From positions 868,001 to 932,000 of the forward strand of contig JADLZK010008427.1 in the NCBI GenBank assembly GCA_015847255.1: DNA of 64,000 nt, written 5' to 3'. Both the position numbers and the translations under genes were made by a program. Of this stretch, positions 23,345 to 32,634 are shown in pieces. The DNA comes from Hyparrhenia diplandra. Taxonomy: Eukaryota; Streptophyta; Magnoliopsida; Poales; Poaceae. Below the pieces are notes generated by a model, which was not told the origin of the DNA, made no database searches, and was given only the letters and a program-made list of their open reading frames with translations. Each line of letters begins with the position of its first letter. Within the stretch, counting starts at the first letter, position 1.

Positions 23345-24567
23345 ACATTGACCTCACCGATGTCTTCATTGAGTCCCAGCGCCTTCCACACCCCGACGAC
23401 CCATCAACGACGTTGGGAGGACACGGCGGTGCAAAGTTATGCTCTCATCATCGTATCCATGCACTGAGTCGCACTCGTCGAGGACCTTGGCCACCACGGA
23501 ACGGCCGTTACTGGTGCTGATCCGGACCTTCTTGCCAAACCGTTTCGTGCCGTCGAGCCGCAGCCACCGGAGGACAACGCTACGACCAACTCGCTGTCCG
23601 TGTGAAACCTATTGTCACACTCGACGGTTCGCCGCCGTCCTTGCCCTCCTCGAAGACGTTCATCGTCGAGGGTCACTTTGGCGTCTCAGCGGACATGGGA
23701 TGGCGAGCACGGGAACTGCAGGTAGCTTTCTCCCTCGCGGCAATAGTCGGATTGGTGAAACCTCTTATAGTTGCCGACCTAGCCGTGGAGGATGCCGCTG
23801 GCTTTGCAGGTGCGGAGGCTGCTGCCCCGGCTGTATACGTGGCCAACGGGTCGTGTCGGTGCTCGCGTGCCGCCATGCTCGTGCCTGGCCTTCGGCCCAA
23901 GCACGGCCTGCTGGGCCGCCCAGCCGCACGTGAGCACGGTGTGCTGCGGGCGGCACGACGAGCACGACATGGTCGCCGCCGCTGCCGCGCGTGCTAGCCG
24001 CCCTAGGGGTGAGCAATGAGCCTCAGCGCCGCCACCGCGCATTGGCCGCTGGGGCGCGAAGCCTCCAGCGCCACCGCCGCGACGCTGGCTGTCTGGGGTC
24101 GGAGAAGAGCACCACCGGGGTCAGGGAAGAGCGCCGAGGTCGAAGTTTTTGAGGGGGGCGGTGGCGGGGGCAGGGAGGCGCACGGGAGGGGCAGGGGGAG
24201 GGAGGCGGCTGGGGAAGGGATAGGGTTACATTGGGAGCTAGAGAGCGGGGGGTGAGGGAACTAGAGCAGGCCAGAGTACGATACAGGGCCACTAAGGTGT
24301 GGTTTACCAGGCCAAATCAACGGGCCGCCGCCGGGGTGTCTATTTGACCAGGTCGTGCCTGTGCTGCCACGGGCCGAGGCGGCGGCGAAGCACGGCTTGG
24401 TGCATCGGGCCGGCTGGCACGGGCACGCCCGTCACCGGGCTGTGTTGTGCCTTGGGCTGTGCCAAAATCCCGGGCCACGGGTTGCATGCCTGGTGGTTTC
24501 GGAGACATGGACGAGGAGCAGGCTGACCTGCAACAAGGCAAGCAACGCGCAGCTTCATGCTGGCCAT
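23345..24567 (-). pseudogene. Kiwellin-like protein, copy 3, split by a GC-rich insertion
   Basis: The start codon at 24567 and a frameshifted signal peptide region (MASMKLRVACLVAG; in the right frame VSLLLVHVSETTRHA) lie at 24490-24567. The kiwellin body resumes at about 23830: CKASGILHG, then frames giving [19 protein letters not shown], a degraded DECDS region, and [17 protein letters not shown] near 23360. The last residues (expected TWSDV) are replaced by unrelated sequence. About 640 bases of foreign GC-rich DNA separate the signal peptide from the body. Several additional shifts and a stop after ILHG are present. It is a clear pseudogene. Confidence 0.8.
23835..24475. mobile_element. 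GC-rich insertion in kiwellin copy 3, possibly hAT-like
   Basis: Relative to copy 2, about 640 bases are inserted after GCTGCTGCCCCGG. Both edges contain clustered GGGCC/GGCCC, CACGGCC and GGCACGGGC motifs (about 23880-23940 and 24355-24470), resembling subterminal repeats of some grass hAT-type elements. I could not find clean TIRs or an 8-bp duplication, so the class is uncertain. The core (24016-24255) is G-rich with no recognisable protein. Confidence 0.4.
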
Positions 24568-24652
24568 GCTTGGTTGCTAGCTGCTGTGCTGAATTCGGAT
24601 TGCACTAGACAGTCTTGCTGGTGAATGGTGATTGTGGTATATGGGATCGGGT

Positions 24653-24712
24653 CTTTATATAGAGTTTAATTAAGGAATCTGCTATGTTGTTCGTTTAACT
24701 GGAAGCGTTAAC
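24653..24712 (-). promoter_or_regulatory. Kiwellin copy 3 promoter: TATA box and GTTAAC block
   Basis: CTATATAAAG (minus strand, 24653-24662) lies about 86 bases upstream of the ATG, and AACTGGAAGCGTTAAC is at 24697-24712, followed by a short local duplication (ACACTCTTAACAC). The promoter is preserved although the gene is disrupted. Confidence 0.65.
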
Positions 24713-25159
24713 ACTCTTAACACAGCTCCATTTAATTAATTTCTTGGTTTTGCATCCCCTTATGTGCTGTTTGATTCGTTTGGTTACATTACAGTAGATT
24801 TGTGATTTTGGGCGGTGAAAGAGGCAAAAATTTCTATGCGATAGCGCCACAAAATGGTCATGTGTGACACCCAATAGTCTGTCGACAGGTGTACCAGTGC
24901 CCCACTAAATGCCGGCATTATCTACGTGGAAGGCTGATGAGCCAAGGCGCGTGCAGCCGGCTGATGACCAGAGCCTATCGAGCTAGAATGCACATCAAGC
25001 TATCAACAGGGTGTCGCACAGGACCGATTTTCGACGCCGTTGTATATATTTTTTTTTTCCCGTCAAAGGTTATACATGCTTTGAACGCCCGTGCAATGGC
25101 TATCTCAGTTTTTTTTGGTTGTCTGTGCACCAGTACTATTGCTGTTGAAATACTTATAT

Positions 25160-26200
25160 ACTGAACAACATTTTTGTGGCAAGCAATCACGTCCATCCCT
25201 TGTCTTTGTTTGATTTAATGTCCGAGTGAATGAGATCCCAAGGTACAAAGTATATACACTTTGAACGCTCAAGACAGGTGAATCCTAGTACGGTCTATCC
25301 GTGTGTAGGAATCCAAGTTAGCCCCATTTGTGTTCTACACCAGCTCCTTCAATTCGATGACACGTTTCCAATTTTGGCCTGCGCCTGCAGTTCCAAGTTT
25401 TCTCTTGTCTTTGGTTTTGCTCTCGAAGTCTCCGTGACCGTGACAGTGTATGGCTTACCAATTTACCAAGGTAATTACCTCGCTTTTTAAGGTTCAGCGT
25501 TTTGGAGTTTATCAGTGAGAGCGAGAGACAACCGATCAGGGGCTGCAAAAATGCGTGGACGAGATATCTCAAGTAGCTTGGTCGGTAGTATATATATTAC
25601 ATTTGCGTGGCCAGGAAGTTCTCTGGCTTGTAATAAGGGCAACTTTATGTGTTAATGTATTATCTTTGTATTTGGTCAACTAAGAGGATTCCACGTATTA
25701 TCTCAAACTTTAGAAATTATAATAATATTAATAAAACAGAAATGGTATACACATTGGAGTGTTTTGGAGCAATCAAGCACATGGATCGATTTATAAGAAT
25801 CGAATGTTTTTTTTTTATGTTATTTTGTGATAGAATGATAAGAATTCTATATAGAATGACTTAGAAATTATGCCTAGATCTTGTATAAGCGAAAATTTTA
25901 TTGATAACACCTCCTCGATTGTATCCAATATTTTGTTGTAAATAATTCTTTTCTTTTCTTCTCTTCCTCTCCCTCTCCCCTTCTCTATCTCCAGGCTGGT
26001 TTAGAAGAAATATTTACAAAAGAAGTAGGCTAGCGGTGGGGACTGGAGAAACGGCGGCGAGACAGGGGCAGCGGTGATGCCACCGGATCGGGCTGTGACG
26101 CTGGAGGCGACCAGGCCAGGTTGGTGCAGGGGAGGAGAATCAGGAGATCTCTGTGAGCGCGGTAGGGTCTCTTTGCGGCGAGGCAGTACTAGGCTACGCC
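25160..26200 (-). repeat. Distal kiwellin upstream unit, copy 3
   Basis: Shared ordered landmarks with 29490-30290 and 31670-32150 include GCAAGCAATCACGTCC, GAATGAGAT, GCTCAAGACAGGTGAATCC, TGTATGGCTTACCAATT, GGCCAGGAAGTTCTCTGG, and (with 30.1 kb only) CTGGTTTAGAAGAAAT. No protein-coding content is recognisable. From 26200 to 27210 the sequence is unassigned; GC-rich at 26780-27200 with no gene I can support. Confidence 0.65.
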
Positions 26201-27210
26201 ATTTGGTGGCGACAATAGAATGACCATGGACAGAGGTAGAAGAAAAGAGAATGAGCGTTCAATCTTTGTCCAATGGTCAAAATGAGTCAAGTGTCCAACC
26301 GCTGTACGACAGTCGAACATAGTGTAAACAAAGATTGTAATAAAAACAAAGTCAATGTGTTGACTAGGGCCCTGTTAAACTTGGCTTATCAGCCCGGCCG
26401 GTCAACGATAGGTGCTTGTGTTGACTTTGTGAACTTCAAGATTTACCGGCTCAGTCCTTCAAGCTTTCGCCCGAGCCATGTGTTGAGTCAGATTAAGGAG
26501 ACTACAACAAGAGCTGAGGTTCTTTGATGGCACCTTTTAAGATGGAGATCTAGTTATTGGCCCAGACTAATCTGAGCTAGGCTTGCCCAGAACCATGGTT
26601 AGTTTTCCCATTGACTCGCCTCAAAATGTCATTGAGACGCACATAAGCAAGTGCCCATGTTTGGAGAGGGTGGAGGGGCACACTCACGGAGCCATACTGG
26701 GACTTACCCGTGATAGTGGGAGGTGTGCACTGGTTATATACCATCCAGTACACTTGGACAGGTGTTTGGAGCTTGCTAGCCGCCGCCACACAACGCGGAG
26801 CCACTACTAGACTCGCTCGCAATAGTGAGAGAAGGGCTTGCCGGCCACCACCACACCACGTGGAGCCGTTTCCGGGCTCTCTCTGCTACGGGAAAGGCAC
26901 ACACCGATAGGATGTCCATGGCCACGCAGCCCCGGCGCCGGTAAGCCCGCGTCCAAACTGCGCACACCGTGTTGCCACTCAGCCCAGCAAGTGGGCATGC
27001 TACTCCCCGCCAGCTCGCTTGTGGCCCAACTACGCACGCCCTGCACCACTGCAGAATCATGCCAGCACTGTCGAGGACGCCTATCGTGGCTACAGGCCAA
27101 GACCTCATGCGCGTGCAACCACGGCCACGGCCCCAGGCTAGGACCGCACGCCGGACCAGCTTGGGCCACCTTGTACCAACCCCAAGCCAGATAGGGTGAT
27201 CGAGACGAGG

Positions 27211-27674
27211 CACTACTAGAAACGTGTTCATCAATGACGATTGACTCGTGACACTTGGAAATTTCATCATAGAACAAGCTTTTTCTATGACGAAATTTCT
27301 AGTTCATCACACATCACAAGTGATGGAGCCTAGGAACGAAGAAAACAAAAACTACAACATCATCATGAATCAACAAAACAAAATCGTCATAGATATATAG
27401 TATGGCTCATGTGCCCCACCTTATTGATGAAAACCTATTTGTCATAGATAATATTTGATCCTCATCATAGATATTTGCGGCTAGTGTGTCCCACCCTAAT
27501 GGCATGGGCCAAACAGTACCTACACCGACCTGTTTGTTGCGCTTGGCCGCTTGCGCGTTGCCAAATAGTACCTTTTTGTCACAAATTCGTCACAAAAAAA
27601 ACTATGTGACGATTTGGGCATCTTCAATGATGAAAGGAGAGCGTCATTGGTGTGCACATATATACCTACTAGTG
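27211..27674. mobile_element. CACTA-type MITE
   Basis: The element starts CACTACTAGAAAC and ends (minus strand) CACTAGTAGG, and is 464 bp long. Both sides are flanked by the 3-bp duplication AGG (27208-27210 and 27675-27677), the CACTA hallmark. The interior contains several copies of TCATCA/TGATGA and a CGTCATAGA motif and lacks coding capacity. Confidence 0.75.
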
Positions 27675-28587
27675 AGGGGAAGGAAGCGTGTCGCCATCGG
27701 TGTCGTCGCCGTCGCGTTGGGGAAGACGTGGGCGGCTGCGGAGTTGTTGTTAAACCATGAGGGGCGCGGGGGGTTGGGAGGTGTTGCAGCTGGCAGATCC
27801 GGTGGCGGCCGGGACGGATCCATGGCTAGGAGAGCTGGATTCGGCTTGCCTACACCCGTCGTCGCAGCGCCACTTGGTCGCTCGACATGCTTGGGAGAGG
27901 GAAGCCTCGCCACCACCATCCTAGAGAGACACACTAGCTTCCCGGCGGACCCTTGTGGCAGTGGTGAGGGAAGGGGAGGAGGCAGGTGGCTAGGGTTAGT
28001 TGGGCGTCGCCGAAGTTGACTGTACAGGCGCCGCCCGAAGGTTGCACGTGCTGGTCCTCAAGAATCTTTTTGCGATCGTGCCTAAGCATTTTTTTTTATT
28101 AAGACGAGATCTAGCACAACGCAGCTACGAGAGAGCCCTAGCATCACATATTATAAAGCATCAAGAGCGACCTGTGTAACAAATCCTATTGCTAAACTCA
28201 AATTACGATAGCTCTTTCCAGAACACATGAACAATATGTCACAATGTGATAGTATACACGGAATAATTTTGCACAAGTTATTTCTGGAGTGACATGAACT
28301 ATAGAAGGGAAACGAACAGTACTCTGGTCGTACTTTTGGAATGACGTCGACAAATACGAAGTGATGGTTTATTTACTATCTATTCCATCACGACCAAAAC
28401 TAGTAGCACATCTTTTTTCCAAAAAAAGGAAAAACTGGTCACCCCCATGACACATGTGCATGCAAGTCAGAAGAACACACTCGTATGTGTGTACTTTCTT
28501 CTCTTGTCGCAGGAAGTTGGCTACTTCGTCAACGTTTCAACGGCTCAGACATCTGACCAAGTGACTTTGGCCGTACCGTCGCCATCA
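27675..28587. other. GC-rich segment and kiwellin copy 4 3' flank
   Basis: 27680-28020 is GC-rich and open in several frames on both strands, with no recognisable domain. From about 28350 the sequence (GATGGTTTATTTACTATCTA, ACTAGTAGCACA, GGAAGTTGGCTACTTCGTC) matches the kiwellin copy 2 3' flank at 20928-21015, interrupted by about 100 extra bases. Confidence 0.5.
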
Positions 28588-29152
28588 TCATCGAGTCCGA
28601 AGCGCCTTCCACACCCCCGGCGACCCGTCGACGACGTTGGGAGGACACGGCGGTTCAAAGTTATGCTCATCATCGCATCCATTTACCGAGTCGCACTCGT
28701 CGACGACCGTGGCCACCGGAGCGGCCGTTACTGGCGGTGACCCGGACCTTCTTGCCACACCGTTTCGTGCCGCCGTCGAGCCGCAGCCACCCGGAAGACA
28801 GCGCGACCACCAACTCGCTGTCCTTGTGGAATCTGTTGTCACACTCGGACGGGCCGCCGCCGTCCTTGCCCTTTTCGAAGCTGTTCACCGTCAGGGTCGC
28901 CGGTGTCTTGGCAGACACGGGGGGCGAGCACCGGAACTGCTGGTAGCTTTCGCCCAGCGGCAGCACTCCGAGCCGTGGATCGGATTGCACTTTTTCCGCC
29001 TTGCCGTGGAGGACGCCGCTGGCTTTGCAAGTGCGGGAGACGGCTGCCCCCGCCCCGGATTGTGATGCCTGGTGGCTTCGGAGACCTGGGCGTGGAGGAG
29101 CAGGCCGACCTGCAAAGAGAGCAAGCAATGCTAGCAGCTTCATGCTGGCCAT
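28588..29152 (-). pseudogene. Kiwellin-like secreted protein, copy 4, frameshifted
   Basis: From the ATG at 29152: [12 protein letters not shown] followed by a shift in the signal peptide. The remaining motifs are CKASGVLHGKAEK, a degraded CC region, [78 protein letters not shown], then (frame shift near 28715) [20 protein letters not shown] and VWKALRTR followed by TGA at 28588. The C-terminal [16 protein letters not shown] is diverged and shortened, although its DNA relic (CACTTGGTCAGATGTCTGAG, minus strand) is still visible at about 28540. The middle 100 codons are uninterrupted. Confidence 0.82.
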
Positions 29153-29229
29153 GGTTGGTTGCTAGCTGATGTGCTGAACTCGGATTGCAGTGGACTCTTG
29201 CTGGTGACTGGTCTATTGGGACCGGGTTG

Positions 29230-29291
29230 CTTTATATAGAGCTCAAGGAACACCAATTCCTAGGGCGTTCGTTTTAACCGGAAGCGTTAAC
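29230..29291 (-). promoter_or_regulatory. Kiwellin copy 4 promoter: TATA box and GTTAAC block
   Basis: CTATATAAAG (minus strand, 29230-29239) lies 78 bases upstream of the ATG, and AACCGGAAGCGTTAAC is at 29276-29291. Spacing and order are the same as in copies 2 and 3. Confidence 0.7.
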
Positions 29292-29389
29292 ACAGCCCCA
29301 TTTAATTATTAATTCCTTGGTTTTGCATCCCCTATGTTGTTTGATTGATTGTTTTACAGTCGACTGAGGAATATATTTTTTTAATAATG

Positions 29390-30480
29390 GAACAACAGGA
29401 CATATCTCTTCTCGTAGCTTCCATTGCCAAAGGTAATGAATACGCTGAAACGACGTCGCGACACACATCACTGATTCACAATGTTGCAAGCAATCACGTC
29501 CCTTTATTTTGTCTGAATGTCCGAGTGAATGAGATTCCAAGGTATATACACCTTGATCGCTCAAGACAGGTGTCTGAATACAGGTATACCGTCTCTTATC
29601 CGGCCGTGCGAGGATATAGGAATCCAAGTTAGCCCATTTGTTTTCTCCGTCAGGTATTTCGGTGACTCGTTTCCAAAATGTGACTCTTTGTTTTTTTTCT
29701 CTCTGTGGAACTCTCTAGACTGTGACAGTGTATGGCATACCAATTAACCAAGGTAATTTACCTTGCTTTAAGGTTTACCATTTTGGAGTTTACCAGTGAA
29801 GGCGAGAGGCAAGCGATCTGTGGCTGCAAAAATTATTTGAGAAAAAAAAACGTGGCGTGCGCAAAAATGCGTGGATGAGATTTCAAGTAGCCTGCTGGGT
29901 ATATTACATTTGCGTGGCCAGGAAGTTCTCTAGAGTATAATAAGGGCAACTTTGTGTATTATCTTAGTATATTTGGTCAACAGAGAGGTTTCTACGTATT
30001 ATCTCAGACTTTAGAAATTGCCATATTAATATAACAGAAATGTTATACACATTCGAGTGTTTTGGAGCAACCCAATACTCGATTTTTGTCTTCTCTTCTC
30101 TTCCTCTCCCTTTCTTCTTCTCTATCTCGGGGCTGGTTTAGAAGAAATTTTAGAGAGACAAGTAGACCCCGGCGGCGGGGGACGGGAGAAATGGCGGCGA
30201 GGCAGAGGCTGCAGTGATGCCACCAGATTGGGCAGTGAAGGAAGCCACCGGGCTAGGTTGACGGGGGGCGACCATGGCCATGACCATGCATGACGGTGGT
30301 TGTGGAGGAGAAGCAGGAAGCGGGTATGCTTGCCGGTTTAGTCCAAGTCCCGCAGTAGTAGTGGTTACAAGAGTAATAAAGTGTGTTTAATTGTTTATAG
30401 GGTTGATTGGTACGTACTAGTATGTGTTTGAGTGTTTGTGTTGTAATGTACGTAATTTGCAAACAAATAAAGTTCAGCCA
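29390..30480 (-). repeat. Distal kiwellin upstream unit, copy 4
   Basis: The longest copy of the duplicated upstream unit. It includes the blocks shared with 6.8-7.0, 25.2-26.2 and 31.4-32.2 kb, and at 30325-30475 the block shared with 22.9-23.1 kb. No coding sequence is recognised. Confidence 0.65.
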
Positions 30481-30522
30481 ACTAGTGAGCACAACGACAA
30501 CTGCAAAATATACTGTCTCAAA

Positions 30523-30968
30523 ATTGTTGAAATATTAGACAATTTTCAGATTAAAACTATAATATTTAAATCATGACGAAATGAACAACCAGATTAATCA
30601 TGTTTAGCAAACTAGCGTGATTCAATATCACATCACGGATCATAGCATGATTCAACAGCATATGGCAAAGCATGATCATAGCAACTGATGTAAGCACAAC
30701 TAGCATAACTCGTACACCAGACAGATTGAACATGATGCACGATAAGATTAGATCACAAGTATAGTATCTGTTGTTCATAGATGACAGCGTGATGAAAGAG
30801 GTTCCCAAAGGTGAAGTCGAGGTCGTCTAAGTCGTTGTCGTTGTCACCGATCAGCGGCGGCGGAAAACTTCGAATCAGCTGACGATGAAGAAAACGAATG
30901 GACGTAGCGCCGCCTATTCTTAATGAAAGACGGGATGTGATGAAGATCGAGAGCAGTCGCACGACGGT
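30523..30968 (-). repeat. Copia LTR fragment of the same family as 899-1852
   Basis: On the minus strand the sequence ends ATATTTCAACA and shares ordered blocks with the LTR at 899-1852: TCTGGTGT.CGAG/CTAGTT, GTTGCTATGATCATGCT, and GAAAATTGTCTAATATTTCA. The 63-bp tandem duplication seen in the first LTR is present here as a single unit. The upstream half of the LTR is missing. The coding-like block TTTGGGAACCTCTTTC near 30800 matches TTCGGCAACCTCTCC near 1482. Confidence 0.7.
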
Positions 30969-31379
30969 TATTACCGAATGAGATCATATCTAAGGTTGTT
31001 GCTGAGTCAATAAACAATTAGCAATCGGCGTATTTGACATGTCCTGTTATTACTCCACTTGTTGTTCGTCCAAATTCTACCTCTGCTTTGTACGTTGTTT
31101 CATCCCCAAACAGAGATGAAGCTGCAGGTGCAACCGTATACGCGCAACTGGTCAGCAAACATTGTTCAACACATCTAATCAGTGTCAGATCTACAAACAC
31201 CACAAAGGGGCTAAAAATTGTATAAGGTACATTTAAAGCTCTCGAGTAGGGGCTAAATCTATATTTTTATGAGATATCTTATGCTAAATATAAGAAATAT
31301 TAAGAAGATTTTCGGTCCTCGTCTCGGGCAGTCTGGTGTGTAGATCCGCTCTACATCTAATTGACATCGCGTAGAACAA
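30969..31379. other. Unassigned intergenic sequence
   Basis: No recognisable gene or repeat ends. Short open frames on both strands at 31018-31225 have no recognised domain. Confidence 0.4.
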
Positions 31380-32260
31380 AGCTTCAGGTATGGCGGAGCT
31401 GACGATCTCTTGTCGTTCTTCCATTCCTAAAGGTAATAGAGTAATAAATTCACTTAAACTATGCCACAACTATAGGTGAAAGTTGGATGTCTATGAATAT
31501 CCAATGGATATCCTCTAGTTAGAAAAATACCAAAATTTGAATTTCTAATTTATTTGCTAAAATCTATGGATGTTCAACTTCTGCTCTGCTTTCCACCTCT
31601 AGTCACAACATACATCACAGATTGCCTTAAAAAAACACATCACAGATTCATGATGTTGCAAGCAATCACGTCCCTTTCTCTGTCTGAATGTCCGAGTGAA
31701 TGAGATTCCAAGGTAGAGGTACAGTATATACACTTTGATCGCTCAAGACAGGTGAATCCACGTACCGTATCTTATGCGGCCGGCGGCTGCGAGGATTTAG
31801 GAATCCAATTTAGCCCAGGTCTTCTCCGCCATCTCCTTCGAGGGTGACAGGTTTCCAATTGTGGCCTGCACCAGCTGTTCCAACTCCCAAGTGGTCTCTT
31901 TGTTTTTTGTTGTGGAAGTCTCTGTGACAGCGTATGGCGTACCAATTAATAACCAAGGTAATTACCTCGCTTTAAGTTTCAGCGTTGTGGAGTTTACCAG
32001 TGAAGGCGAGAGGCAATCTATCGGGGGCTGCAAAAATTATATGACAAAAAAAAAAAACATGGCGTGCCCAAAAATGTGTGGATGATATTTCAAATAGCCT
32101 GGTTGGTATATTACATTTGCATGGCCAGGAAGTTCTCTGGCTTATAATAAAGCCCTTTCCCGACGCTCACGGAAAAGGACACGAGTCCGGTAGTGTATCT
32201 TAGTATTCGGTAAACAAAGGGTGGTTCCATGTAATATCTAAAAAAACTTTAATTTATCAT
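31380..32260 (-). repeat. Orphan kiwellin upstream unit without a gene
   Basis: This contains the distal upstream landmarks (GCGGAGCTGACGATCTCTTG, GCAAGCAATCACGTCCC, GCTCAAGACAGGTGAATCC, GGCCAGGAAGTTCTCTGG) but the adjacent sequence to the left has no TATA/GTTAAC module and no kiwellin reading frame. It probably marks a fifth duplicate whose gene was lost. It is interrupted at about 31475-31602 by a small inverted-end element. Confidence 0.6.
31475..31602. mobile_element. Small MITE-like element
   Basis: The segment begins AGGTGAAAGTTGGATGT and ends TTTCCACCTCT; the ends are imperfect inverted repeats and a GGATATCC palindrome lies inside. A related sequence is at about 20740-20870. The target duplication is not clear. 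Confidence 0.4.
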
Positions 32261-32634
32261 ATTATTAATCAGAGATTAAAAAGTACATTGGTGCTCCTCA
32301 AACCTGTGTTGTTGTGTCATCCCATCACCCCCCCTCCCTCCACACACACACACCCCACAAAAAAAAAAAAAAAACTGTTAAAACTATTGTTTAGGTCCCT
32401 AAATTCTCGCTTGGCGCTCTTCCACCTATGTGCCTCGGTCTCCCACTATGAGGACCAAGACCGAGACTAGGCGACAGTTGTCCTCGCGCAAGACGTCGTG
32501 TCTGCCTCAGCTGCAGCACCATTGCGGGAGGGTCATGCACAACTAGACCGAGATCACGTGGCCAGTGGCCTACCAATTCCGTTCCCTGATGCCGGCGCGA
32601 CGCCAGCAAGCCCGTTGTACTTGCTAAAGTGGGG
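32261..32634. other. Simple-sequence stretch and unassigned DNA
   Basis: A C-rich / CACACA / poly-A run lies at about 32326-32375. The remainder has no recognised gene. Confidence 0.5.

Noticed and set aside
26800..26820. CACTACTAGAC as a second CACTA terminus
   Set aside because: No matching inverse end or 3-bp duplication was found nearby.
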